From: Leucaena leucocephala
Lineage: Eukaryota > Streptophyta > Magnoliopsida > Fabales > Fabaceae
Length of the DNA: 64,000 bases
Assembly (NCBI GenBank): GCA_037074615.1
Contig: CM073518.1
Coordinates: 16,382,501 to 16,446,500, forward strand
Direction: 5' to 3'
Part shown: positions 48,687-59,212 of the stretch, in pieces
Layout of the letters: each line of letters starts with the position of its first letter
Position numbering within the stretch: the first letter of the stretch is position 1
The notes under the pieces: generated by a model
Database searches by the model: none
What the model saw: the letters and a program-made list of their open reading frames with translations, nothing else
Told to the model about the DNA's origin: nothing
Position numbers and translations under genes: made by a program

Positions 48687-51286
48687 AGTACAATGTAGTA
48701 TCTCTTTGGAAGATGAATGCCAAAGACGAAGTTAAGGTAAGGAAGCTTCACTAGTTGATAAACTCATCCAGAAAAATTATTTATAATGATTTTCCTCAGA
48801 TAGCCTATATTATACAGACTGAACTTAGTTTTCTTTAAACAAAGACAGAGTCCAAGTTAAAGTCTGAGTGCTGATATTCAAAAGTTTTATAGAAGTATGC
48901 CTGAGGAACAAAGAAGAGAACCCCATATGTTTTGAGAACAGAAAAGTATGAGCAGATAAATCCTCCAGATGAGGATAAAAAGATTAAAAGGCTAGAGAGA
49001 CCTAGAGAAGAAGGTCTAAAGTAAAGATAGAACCCAGTAGTTCTATGAGATAGAGAATGCTAAGGCTTATAAGAGTAAGGTAGCCTTCATCCAGAAAGAT
49101 GTTTAAGCAAGAGTAGTCTAAGAAAGAGTAATAAAAAAGGGTCCAGTTGTCACAGAAGTTGGTATAGATGGACAAGGTAAGAAAAGTGAAAAGTTAAAGT
49201 AAGATAGACCCCGGAGTTACACCAAGATGTTAAGGGGTAAGATATGAAAGAGTGTAAATGCCATAGAAGTTTGGCATATATATGATGAATGATAAACAAA
49301 GTTATGAAAAGTTAGAAAGGTTATGAACATTAAATGATTAAAACCCTTCTGTCAAGTCCAAATAAGAGTGAATTTGAAATGAAAGATTTAAATTATGACT
49401 TTGTTCAGGAGAACGAGAAGCAAAAGAGCAATACTCTCCTAAGAGGCTGATAAAGTCATAAGAGAATGTTAGACTTATGGTATCTCAGAATATGTCATGA
49501 TAAGGTAAGATAAGTTATGAAAGAGTAAGATATGCCATGATATAGCCAGACTTGGCTAGATATGCCATGATACAGCATGAGAAGTATGTAATGAGATACA
49601 CTATGATAAATGTGTAAGGTGGCACGCAATGAGAAATGTGCATTTTATGTTATGTTTGAAAATATGCTAAAGCTCCGAATGTTAGAGCTGTGTAAGCTCC
49701 AAGTGTTAGAGCTATGCATGTTCAAGAAAAAAAATGCTTGAGCTCCGATGTTAGAACTTTGCATTTATGAGTAGGTATATAGTCCTGCAAGATATTGGCC
49801 AGGCATTATGCATGTTAGAGTATGTGCTCCTACTTAGCAGTAAAGTAAAGAAAAGAATAACTGCATAAGTCCTCTCTCTGTATGATGTTGAATCATTAAA
49901 GATGATAAGAGCAACAATAGAGTTATAAGAGTTTCTATACGAAAAGAGGATGAAGCTTTGCGGATGTTAAAGAATTCCGCACTTCCTAAAAGAAGTAATA
50001 AGGGATAAGTGTTAGAAAGTATGATGAGTGAGTAAAACTCCCGAATACAATAATATTCGAGAGAGTTTGATATGAAAGAAATGGACACTACTCTCAAGTC
50101 TAGTACAAGGAGTTGTCCATAAGCAAATGGAAGCATAGCACAAGATCAAGTGCTGTGATGAAGTAGAAATAAACTCCAATTAAGTTGACTCATACAAAAA
50201 GAGTAATGACAGCAAGGACATGAAGCGGATATTTACTCCGCTAGATAATAAGATAAAAGATAGGAGATGGATACCCCGATTCTTAGTCGTAAAGCCGAAA
50301 GAGACTTAAAGAGGATGTATATTTAAGATTGTTGACTAAGGTACTAAGTAAATTTCGAGGACGAAATTTATTTTAAGGGGGAGAGAAATGTAACATCCTT
50401 AATTTCTGTACTAAGTTGTATGTACGGATTGAATAAAATATATGAGATTTTTCAGGAAAAGATGTGGCCATATTTATGTAAAGAAAGGGATTAATTGCAA
50501 GAGGAAGAAAGTCTAAGAGCCGAAGTACAAAATTACGAAAATGCCACTGTGATGCCCTAAGAAACTAGAAGTAAATGGAGGGCATTTTGGTCATTTCATT
50601 CAAGGGATGGATATCAGATGAAATTTGATAGTAAATTATTATAATTAATATGAGAATTTATGGAGTTGACAGAAGTCAAAAAGGAGTCCTGTAGAATTAA
50701 TTATGGAATTTATGGTGAAAAAGGACACCGATAAAGGGTTAAAGGAAACATATGTAATTTTTAACAAGACTTCTGGGTCTCAGAAAATTATGAAACTTTG
50801 TAGAGAATTCATTTTATATTAGAATGAATTTTTAAAAATGTTAGAACAATTAAAGGAGGTGTTTAGCATTTATTCTGAGATCAGGATAATTTAAGGATAT
50901 CGGTATAAGGAAAGTACATTGGGATTTGTGCCAATTAGCTATTGGACCTAAAAGAGGCCCAACATTTCGTCCTAGGCCAGCCCAATAAGGCCAAAAGTTA
51001 TCTTGGAGCCCAAGTCCAATAATGAATAATTTATAGATTTTTGAAAAGAAAGAAAAAGAGAATAAAGTAAGAATTAGGCGTTGCAAATTGGTGGGATCCA
51101 CAAGGACTTCAAAATGGCACCCAAAAAGAGGAAGGGTTAGGTGTACCAATGGAGGCCATGCTAGTGATGTCATGGTGGTAAGGTCATGAGTGAAAAGTGA
51201 AAAGATATTCCAAGATCAAACCTTTAACCATTAGATCAAATAGTTGCCAAGGTGATCTTGGCCTTCAAATGGCACATGACTTTTGC

Positions 51287-51293
51287 TATAAAT
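51287..51293 (+). promoter_or_regulatory. TATA box of element C 3' LTR
   Basis: TATAAATACCCCCCC with a GA-rich tract following, identical to 40951. Confidence 0.72.
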
Positions 51294-53277
51294 ACCCCCC
51301 CTTTCCATTCATTCTTCACACCAAAGAGCTCCTTTAGAGAGAGAAGAGAGTTCTAGAGAAAGAAAGTGGAAGGAAACAAGGAAGAAGCAAGGGTCTTGAA
51401 GGAGCAAGTAAGGTAAGTTGTCTCCTTGCTTCTACCTTTTGTTCTTATGGTTTGTGCTTGAGTTTAAGTGATTTTTTAGGCTTAAATCTTGGGGGGATGC
51501 TGCTGGAAATTTTGTGTATATGTGAAAGGAATATGAGTTTTAGGTCATAGATAGTTAAGACAAGCTTAAACAAGCTAGTTACATGCTTGGTTGTGAAGTA
51601 AGTTGATGTTCTTCACTTTACCATTTCGGTTTGCACCGTTCATGAACTGTTCATGATAGAAGAAAATGGAATTTCAATGATTTAATGCTTCCATTGAGTT
51701 TATATGACGATTTTGTGTAGGATTGGAAAGGTTTTGAACCTTGGAAACCATTGGAATTAAAGGTTACAATGTTGAAAATTCCTCACGGTACTGTTCACTC
51801 ACGTGAACAGTATTAGAATTTCATAATTTTGATGCTTCCAATGGTCTTAAAATGAGATTTTGTGTGGGGGTAAAGTGGAGGAACAAGTATGGGAAGGATT
51901 GGAACCAAAATGGGAATTTTTGGAAAAAGGGAGCTTATTGAAACTAGACTTGGAATTTGTTTGGAATGGAGTTATAATTTGGTAATCATATTGTAATGTT
52001 TAGGTTTTGACATTTGTGGCAAGGAAAGGCCATTTCAAGAAAGGAAGGACAAGGATCTACAAGAGGTAGCAAGAATACCTAACTATAAACTTATGTGCTT
52101 TGATTGATTTGCTTACTTGTTATGCATGAAGGTTTGGTTGAGCATGGAATATTATGTGATGATGTTTATGATGATGATGTGCTATGAGTATGTGCCACTC
52201 CTTGCAATATATGTCATGACAATATGCATGTTAGAGTTTGCTTATGTATAAGCATGAATTAGCTCCCATTGCATGATAACATGTTAGGCATTTAATCAAA
52301 CATGCATAACCTTATAGTTTGTATTACTTGCTATTGAGATTCCCCCGAATCTTACCCCCCCATAACTATGCTCTAGGTGCTGGATCTTCTCAAGGCAAGA
52401 GGGTAAATGTTGATGGATGACTGTACATAACTTAAAGAGTGTGCACTTTAATTACAAGATGATGTTTTGGTTTGTATGATGCATGCTACTCATAAATCCG
52501 ATTTGAGGTAGTGTATTTCCAATGATAGTTTAGATGACTTATATGACGAGTTTTCATATGAAATTTGGCATGAACATAGCTAAGATCTAGAGATTTAAAT
52601 GGACATCAAGAACGCCTCATTTAGTTAAGAACTCGAATTGTTATGATTTTTCAAAGTCAGGAGTTGAAATCTGGATTAAGATAAAATGACTACTCAGAGG
52701 CAGTGAGGTTCATGCGCTAATTTCATATAGTAAATGAATGAGTTTTTCCACTAAATTTTGTGAACTTAAAGTATACATATGGAGCTTGAAATCCATATGT
52801 AATTTAAATCAATTGGATAAGTATACAAGGAGAAATGAATTTTTGAAAATGGGGCAAAGAAACTGGAACTTCCAGATTTACCAAATGAACAGTAAAGTTC
52901 AACGAATAAACTGATTTGATCTGGACAAGAAAACCTCATTTTCATATTTTTATATCAAATTTAAATGAAATATATTTCATTAGAAATTGGTATCACCTAA
53001 AAATGATTTTTCTAGATTTAGTTATGAATTTCCAAAGTTCAGGCTGTAATCTGGAATTACCCAGTGAATAGTGGTAGTGAATAGTACCCGTAAGCCCAAC
53101 TCTTGGAAATTAATGTTTTTAAGTTTAAGAGGTATTCCAATGATCTAAGATAATTCCAATTGAGTATAAGTAAGGTTAAGGTTTAAGCTCAAAATTTAAG
53201 GTCAAAGTTTAAGGATTGAGATTAAGGATATTTACTAGAGAACGCTGTTATACTGGCAGAATATCAAAAGTACTGTG

Positions 53278-53354
53278 TACGTAGGTGCTGTCTAAGGAGG
53301 CTGGAAGTGAGTGGACCTAGCCGGCTCATCCAGTCTTTCCTGGGTACTTACGTA
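53278..53354 (+). other. Conserved LTR stem-loop, element C 3' LTR
   Basis: Arms TACGTAGGTGC and GTACTTACGTA are intact, with inner stem AGGCTGG/CCAGTCT. Confidence 0.62.
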
Positions 53355-53486
53355 GAATGGTAGTTCTCATGGGACTTACCGAATCAGTACAGTTATCTTC
53401 TGCCAGGATTATCGGCAGGAGAGAATTAATGAAGTTAAGATTACTTCTGTAAGTGTACTCTGAGATGTTTAAAGGAGAATGTTTCA

Positions 53487-54928
53487 AGTTTGATATCATG
53501 CTTCATGTTGGGCTAGTAAACAGTACCTGTAAGATGTTTAAGAGTCTTAAGAAAACCCCCATGTCCTCCAGAAAGCGTACTATGAGCTTCTTCTAACAAT
53601 TTGGCCCGAATTGGCGAGCTCCGTGGGATCACCAATTTGCCTTTGTAGTACAGCCGTTGCTCAACTAAGGCATACCCTGGTTTGGCATGAGGATTCTCTT
53701 GTAAGGCCTCAATGATAGGTGTTGTAGTGGGGTCATTTTTCAATGTTTCTTCTAAGGTTAAGTAGTCTATTGGTAAAGGGACCACCATATATACAAAATT
53801 AGCATGTTGGGGCCTTCTGGATAATGCATCAGCACCAATGTTCTCTCTTCCAGCCTTATAAACGATGGCAAAATCAAAGGGCAAGAGCTTCAGAATGAGG
53901 CATTGCTGAATATTAGTAAGTACCCTCTGCTCCAAGAGATGCTTAAGGCTGTGATAATCAGTCCTTACTGTGAAATGACGCCCAAGCAAGTAGTGGCGCC
54001 ATTTTTGCAAGGCTAATACCAAGGCTAACAGCTCCCGATCATATGCTGACTAGTACCTGTTGGAGAAGGAAAACCTCTTGCTATAGAAGGCAACTGGATG
54101 ATCCTGCTGTAAAAGAATAGCACCCACCTCTTCCATTGATGCATCACACTCAACAACAAACTCAGCATTAAAATCAGGCAGTCTAAGTACCGGTGTAGAA
54201 ATTAAAGCTGCTTTAAGTTTCTCAAAAGCTGATTGAGCCAATTGGGACCAACGAAAAGCATTCTTTTTTGTGAGATCAGTTAAGGGACGAGCAATCATGC
54301 CATAGTTTTGGATGAACCTTCTATAATAACCTGTGAGCCCCAGAAAACCTCAAAGTTCTGTCACGTTCGTAGGAACTGGCCATTCTATCACTGCATTAAT
54401 TTTGTCCAGATCTATCTCTACTCCCTGAGCGGATACACGGTGACCCAAGAATGACACACGAGATTGGCCCAAAGAATATTTTTTTGAGTTGGCATAATAT
54501 GAATGCCGTTGTAAAGTGTTAAACACCATTTTGAGATGGTGCCTATGTTGTTCTGGAGTTGAACTATAGACCAGAATATCATCAAAAAATACTAGTACAA
54601 ACTTTCTTAAAAAAGGACGGAGAAGATGGTTCATGGCAGCCTAGAATGTTGCTGGGGCGTTGGTGAGGCCAAAGGGCATTACCATAAATTCAAAGTGCCC
54701 ATGGTGAGTTCTGAAGGCCATTTTGGGAATGTCACAGTCAGTAACCCGAATCTGGTGGTAGCCTGACCGTAAATCAATTTTTGAAAAATGGGCAGCTCCA
54801 TGTAACTCGTCTAACAGCTCATCAATATTGGGAATTAGATACTTATTTGGTACTGTAATTTTGTTGAGGGCCCTGTAATCCACACACATACGCCATGAAT
54901 CATCTTTCTTTTTAACTAGAAGAACTAC
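53487..54928 (-). pseudogene. Gypsy pol fragment: RT, RNase H, integrase zinc domain, minus strand
   Basis: Read from 54928 down: RT motifs VDYRALNK, KIDLRSGYHQ (catalytic Asp kept), FEFMVMPFGLTNAP and FFDDILVYS; RNase H with ECDASM, AFYSKRF and RTDYHSLKHL; and DALSRR. The integrase zinc-binding start (STLSGGHGG) follows. Four in-frame stops break one frame: TAG for CAG near 54637, TGA for CGA near 54347, TAG for CAG near 54047 and TAG for TGG near 53513. All are single C-to-T or G-to-A changes. The 5' end joins a copia integrase scrap and the 3' end joins element C. Confidence 0.88.
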
Positions 54929-55117
54929 AAGTGGGACTAACGTTACTGGCTCAGGCTAAAATGCCTCTTAGCTATTGGGTTGATACCTTTAATATGGTTG
55001 TATATATCATTAATCATCTGCCCACCATAGTTCTCAATGGAGAAACTCCACTGTCTCGATTGCACAAGTCTGAACCTCATTATCAACTCATGCAACCATT
55101 TGGGTGCGCTTGCTATC
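54929..55117 (+). pseudogene. Copia integrase fragment
   Basis: Sixty-odd codons, open and on the opposite strand to the adjoining gypsy pol. The motifs LLAQAKMPLSYWVDTF and INHLPTIVLNGETPLSRL, then QPFGCACYL, are the C-terminal integrase region of a copia type different from the one at 1-7073. It is cut at 55117 by a gypsy LTR. Confidence 0.8.
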
Positions 55118-55639
55118 TATAACATCCCAATTTTTGGGTCTAGTTGAGCTGGGAGGTAGTCTGATATGGGCAGGCTGCTAAACCCGTAGTCCTATGGTGG
55201 TAATCTAATATGGGCGGATTATTTACCTGTATTTTGTAGGATCCGAGGGATGAGCTAAGTCCTTCAGGATGTAAAGATGAGTTAAGTCTTTAACCTACAG
55301 AATTGGGATAGTTCACCTAGGTTTAAAATAAGGAATGTAAGAATGTCCTAAGTCTTAAGCCTAGGAATTCTGCAGGTAGCTTGATATGGGCTGGCTCCTG
55401 TGTAAGATAACCTGATATGGGCGGATTGTCGAGCCTTTCAATTAATGAGTACTCCTGAAGAGTTAAGGGATGAGTTATTGAAAGAGAATTTCTAGAACTT
55501 AAGATGAAGGATAAGAAGAAAGTGAGATAAGATAGACCCCAGAATTATACTAAGATTGTGTGTGGAAAGATAAGAAAGAATGGACACTACTTATGAGAGA
55601 AGTAGAGTTGTCCATGGGAAAGATGTAAAGTGACTTTTG

Positions 55640-55865
55640 GTCGCGACGAGGAAGTGTCTTGGTCGCGACTCATATTGGCAGAGAGGATTGGTCGCGACGG
55701 AAATATGTGTGGTGTCGCGACTAATAAGTAAATGAGTTTGGTTGCGACTAAAATGTACTTAGGTCGCGACTGAAAAGTGATATGGTGGCGACGAGAAGAT
55801 GTTGTAGTCGCGACTAGTGTACACAAAGATGTTAGGTCGCGACAAGATGATGATGAGGTCGCGAC
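55640..55865. repeat. GTCGCGAC array in the element Y LTR
   Basis: Units start at 55640, 55662, 55691, 55714, 55741, 55763, 55785, 55807, 55836 and 55858, alternating around 22 and 27-29 bp. The long spacer contains GGCAGAGAGG, as at 18106-18332. Confidence 0.9.
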
Positions 55866-56293
55866 TAGTGACCATAAGTGGTGCTAGCGCATGGGCCAAG
55901 AGTGGTAAAGGTCCAAGGGAGATAGTTACTCGGTCAGCACGAAAATAAGGAAGTGATCAGATAAGTCTGGGACTTATCTGGAAAGCATTGGGAAGCGTGC
56001 AAGGTCTCTTCCAGGCGCCACATGGCTCTGGTCTGGAGAAAGCAGATAAAGCTGAGGGCATGCATTACGAGGCAGAAGATTGGACCGGTGAGTCAGCATG
56101 CTGAGTCAGCTGCTGAGGTGTCCAAGAATTTTAGCATGCGGAAAATATGGTGATGAGTCAGCTGCTGAGGTGTCCCCTGAGGTGGCACTGATGATGCAGT
56201 AAAAGGGAATTAAGGAAAATAGGAAATTCCAGGAAAAACCAGGACCGCAGGATCAGATGGCATGGAAATTACGAAATTGCCATTGAGGATGTA

Positions 56294-56300
56294 TATAAAT
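56294..56300 (+). promoter_or_regulatory. TATA box of the element Y LTR
   Basis: TATAAATACCCCC followed by a GA-rich tract at 56335-56400. Confidence 0.7.
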
Positions 56301-56822
56301 ACCCCCTTGCTTCATTTCCATTCACGCATGGTGAAGGGAAAGAGAGAGAAAGAAGAGAGAAAGGGAGAAGGAAAGGAAGAGAGAAAGGAAGTAAGGAAGT
56401 TCTGGCGGAGCTGGAAGCAGAATAAGGAATAAGGATAGTAAAGTTCTGCTGAGCTAGCCAGGTAGTAACTAATCCTAGCTTTTATGTAATGGCTTTGTGA
56501 TTGATGTGCTATTGCTTGGTTGGATTGTTGTCTTATATGTTATGTCTGAAGCTCTACTGCAATGCTATGATCATATGTTATTGAGTATGGAAGCACGCGG
56601 CATGCTTATCTGTACACAATCACAAGCAAGCACTGTCACACTGCATTACATATACTGTTATGATTATTACTACTGAGATTCCCCCGAATCTCATCCCCCT
56701 TGTATAACCATTTCAGGGAGGTTATGTCAAGGTAGATTTTGAGAATTTTGAGAGACGCCGTTATGCTGCTGAAATTTCGGCAGAGATAGCAGTTGTGGAG
56801 AAAGGATATGATGTGTACTGTG

Positions 56823-56899
56823 TACGTAGGTACTGTCTAAGGAGGCTGGCAGTGAGTGGACCTAGCCGGTTCATCCAGTCTTTCCTGGGTACTTACGTA
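56823..56899 (+). other. Conserved LTR stem-loop (long-arm form)
   Basis: Arms are TACGTAGGTAC and GTACTTACGTA, with inner stem AGGCTGG/CCAGTCT. Confidence 0.62.
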
Positions 56900-56991
56900 G
56901 AATGGTAGTTCTAATGAGAGAATTACCGAATCAGTACAGCTAGTATAGCTTCCGCAGGTGTGCTCTGAGGAGTCTAAGGCAGGATGTTTCA

Positions 56992-57294
56992 TTTTGGTAT
57001 CAGAGCGATAGGTTCTGACATAGACCAGAAAGGACTCTGGTTCAGAGCATAAGATTCTAGTACAGAACAGAAGGTTCTGGCCTAGTGATGCTCTGATTTA
57101 GCCCTTGAGTATGAGAGAATAGCACTCAGGTCACGACTAATGTGCTTTAAGTCCCGACTGAGATTTTTGGTCGCGACGGGTATGTTCCCAGGTCGCGACT
57201 GTATTTGGCAGGGAGCTGAGGTTGCGACGAGAAAGGTCTCGTGTCGCGACTAGTAATGGTTGAGGTCGCGACGTGAGGAGTCCTATGTCGCGAC
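56992..57294 (+). mobile_element. Primer site and leader of element Y, truncated
   Basis: TGGTATCAGAGC occurs at 56995-57006, three bases after the LTR. The leader contains hairpins CCAGA/TCTGG (57025-57040) and CAGAAC-AGAAG-GTTCTG (57063-57079). A GTCGCGAC array runs from 57130 to 57294. Sequence after about 57295 belongs to a minus-strand ORF, so the element is broken here. Confidence 0.75.
57130..57294. repeat. GTCGCGAC array in the element Y leader
   Basis: Units start at 57130, 57151, 57170, 57192, 57221, 57243, 57265 and 57287 (21, 19, 22, 29, 22, 22, 22 bp). This array lies in the interior, a second one in the same element besides the LTR array. Confidence 0.85.
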
Positions 57295-57299
57295 TAGAG

Positions 57300-57961
57300 G
57301 AGATTGTCAACCATTTTGGGGTAGAAGCAATTGCATCTTTACTAACAAATGGTATCCTGATTTGCTTGATAGTTGTCGTGAGATCCTTGAGTGAGGAAGA
57401 GACTTCCTTTTGCTCTGGATTTATTAATGTGTTACTGACACGGTCCGTGAGATGTAAGGCTTCTGTTTTGTTGCCATTGTTCTCCAAGGTAGGGGATGTT
57501 TTGCAGCAAGGCTCCAAATCTGATTTTGCTTCCTTTGTTGGCTCAACCACTTTGGTTGCAAGGGTAGTTTGAAGCTCCATTGACAATGTTGTAGAATTTT
57601 GCAAAATGGGAGTATATGAAATTTCTAAATCTTTCGACGCTTCAACTTCTGTTTCTTCCATGGGTTCCATTGATTTGGGTACTTGATTACCTTTATCGTG
57701 ACACTGCTGCTTCAACGCGTCCATCTTAAATTCTAAGGCCAGTTTGTACACTGTTTTGGATTTAGCATCCTTGCCCTTCTGTTTCTTAATTTTCTTGCCA
57801 TTGACCCCCAAATGAAATTGGCGAGCTAGAGTTCTTTTGCTAGGTGTCACCAGATGGGAAGCACTACTTGCAAGTTTAGAATTAATGATATCAAGGCGAG
57901 CTACAATGTAAAGTAATTGATGTGTTTCATAAGGGAAATAACGGTTAGACGGGAATTGCAT
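57300..57961 (-). pseudogene. Unidentified basic ORF downstream of a 468-bp LTR
   Basis: An open frame of about 220 codons from an ATG at 57961. It continues on paper to 57137, but its last 50-odd codons are translated GTCGCGAC array. It has a lysine-rich patch (KKIKKQKGKDAKSK) that could bind nucleic acid, then a Ser/Thr/Glu-rich region. No family was recognised. It starts about 60 bp after a primer-binding-site-like sequence, so a gag or ORF1 role is conceivable, but this is only position-based inference. The C-terminus is lost at the junction. Confidence 0.4.
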
Positions 57962-58036
57962 TCTAAGATGATAAGTGGGATTGACAGTTTAGAAACAGAG
58001 TTTATGCGGAAGGGATTGTACGGCTCTCATACCAAT

Positions 58037-58504
58037 TGATAGAATCCTAGATAGATAGGGAAAAATATGAAAAGAAATTCTCTATTAAATTATGAAGTCA
58101 GAATCTAACTCCACAAATTAATAAAGAAAAAGGGAAATCTTTATTAGAATATGAGTAAGAATCTTAAACTCATATAACTAACAAAGCCTAAGGAGAATCT
58201 CCAATGATAAATCAAATCTTGAATTAATTTCTGGATCCTTTTTACATATGATAAGACTCAATATTTATAAACAGAAACTACCTAAACTTTAGGCTCACTA
58301 ACCCATTACTGATATAAACCTATTTAATAAATTATGTAAAATAAAATATTTTACTTAGTCAATAATCTTAACAGACTTCACTTTTCCTAAACTTGTGCTA
58401 CACTTAAACTAACCCCTAAAATCACTACTAAAACCCTTAAAATAAATATTAATAAAATAAAATAAGACTAATTCAAATTAGACTTCATAATTGGAACTCT
58501 ATCA
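58037..58504 (-). mobile_element. Short LTR, 468 bp, TGATAGA...TCTATCA ends
   Basis: The ends TGATAGA and TCTATCA are inverted repeats. On the minus strand TGGTATGAGAGCC follows at 58034-58022, a primer-binding-like site. On the plus strand TGGTATCAGAGGC follows at 58506-58518, so orientation is ambiguous. The body is AT-rich. No second copy is present. Confidence 0.6.
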
Positions 58505-59212
58505 TTGGTATCAGAGGCAGGTTTATGAGAGAAGACAGCTGATTCAGTTGTTCGAGATGGCTCTCAAAGGCCAGTAGGGAGGCCTGTGCATCAACCCAAG
58601 AGAGACTATCCTGGTCAGAAAGTTTAACTACGATCGGATTGTAATCGACGTCGAGCCCGTTCAGTGTGTGGAGAATCAAGTCATCAGTAGCAATTGGAGA
58701 ACCAGCAAGAGCGAGAGAGTCAGCAATGCTCTTCATTTTGGCCAAATACTCAGCCATCTTCATGTCATTTTTCCGAGTATTATGGAGCTCCGTTTTGAAT
58801 ATCATAACGCGTGCTTTGGTCGACGCACACGTTAACTCCTGAGCACTGGACCAGAGCTCCTCCACACTTGTGCAGTGAAGCAACTGTGCTCCCACATCTT
58901 GAGACATCGTATTGCGTAACCAGCCAACAAGGAGATAATCAACGGAGTACCATTTATCAAAGGCAGGATTTGGTTGTGTCCCTGCACCATCAGAGACCAA
59001 ACACGTCGGTGCTATCTTGAAACCGTTGATGTGAGATTTAAGGCGGTTCCCTTCAATGAGAGGGAGAACGACGGACTCCCATACAAGGAAGTTAGTGCGA
59101 TCCAACTTGATCGCTGATGTTTGTGCCGACGACCTGAACAGGGAGTAAGTTTTAGAAGTAGGAGTGGATGACGTATCAGTTTCATGAGTTGAGGAGACTG
59201 CAGACATGATGA
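58505..59212 (-). pseudogene. Second-type copia gag, truncated
   Basis: The open frame from the ATG at 59207 runs 240 codons to a TGA at 58485 inside the neighbouring LTR. Motifs: KLDRTNFLVWESVVLPLIE, FDKWYSVDYLLVGWL, AEYLAKMKSIADSLA, LILHTLNGL and FESHLEQLNQLSSL, typical of another plant copia gag (UBN2 class). The native protein continues into a zinc knuckle, which is missing: after LSSL the sequence is LTR-adjacent. The ATG lies 5 bases from the junction with the first-type copia integrase. Confidence 0.82.

Larger units (their letters stand above)
43146..50388 (+). mobile_element. Interior of gypsy element C, non-coding (LARD-like)
   Basis: About 7.2 kb, of which 1.55 kb is an inserted copia LTR. 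No gag, protease, RT or integrase frame is visible. The 3' end has the gypsy-type TTTCGAGGACGAAATTT and a polypurine tract before 50389. The middle matches element B's tail in reverse. Long similar LTRs around a long non-coding interior fit a large retrotransposon derivative that uses proteins from another element. Confidence 0.75.
50389..53486 (+). mobile_element. 3' LTR of gypsy element C, 3,098 bp
   Basis: It starts TGTAACATCC after the polypurine tract and ends GAATGTTTCA. It is almost identical to 40053-43145. On the right it abuts a minus-strand gypsy pol fragment. It has a TATA box at 51287 and a stem-loop at 53278-53354. Confidence 0.92.
55118..56991 (+). mobile_element. Gypsy LTR with primer-binding site (element Y), 1,874 bp
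   Basis: It starts TATAACATCCC (a G-to-A change from TGTAACATCCC) and ends GGATGTTTCA. The primer-binding site follows, so this is a 5' LTR. It is related to the LTR at 17860-19998. It holds a GTCGCGAC array (55640-55865), a TATA box (56294) and a stem-loop (56823-56899). Confidence 0.85.
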
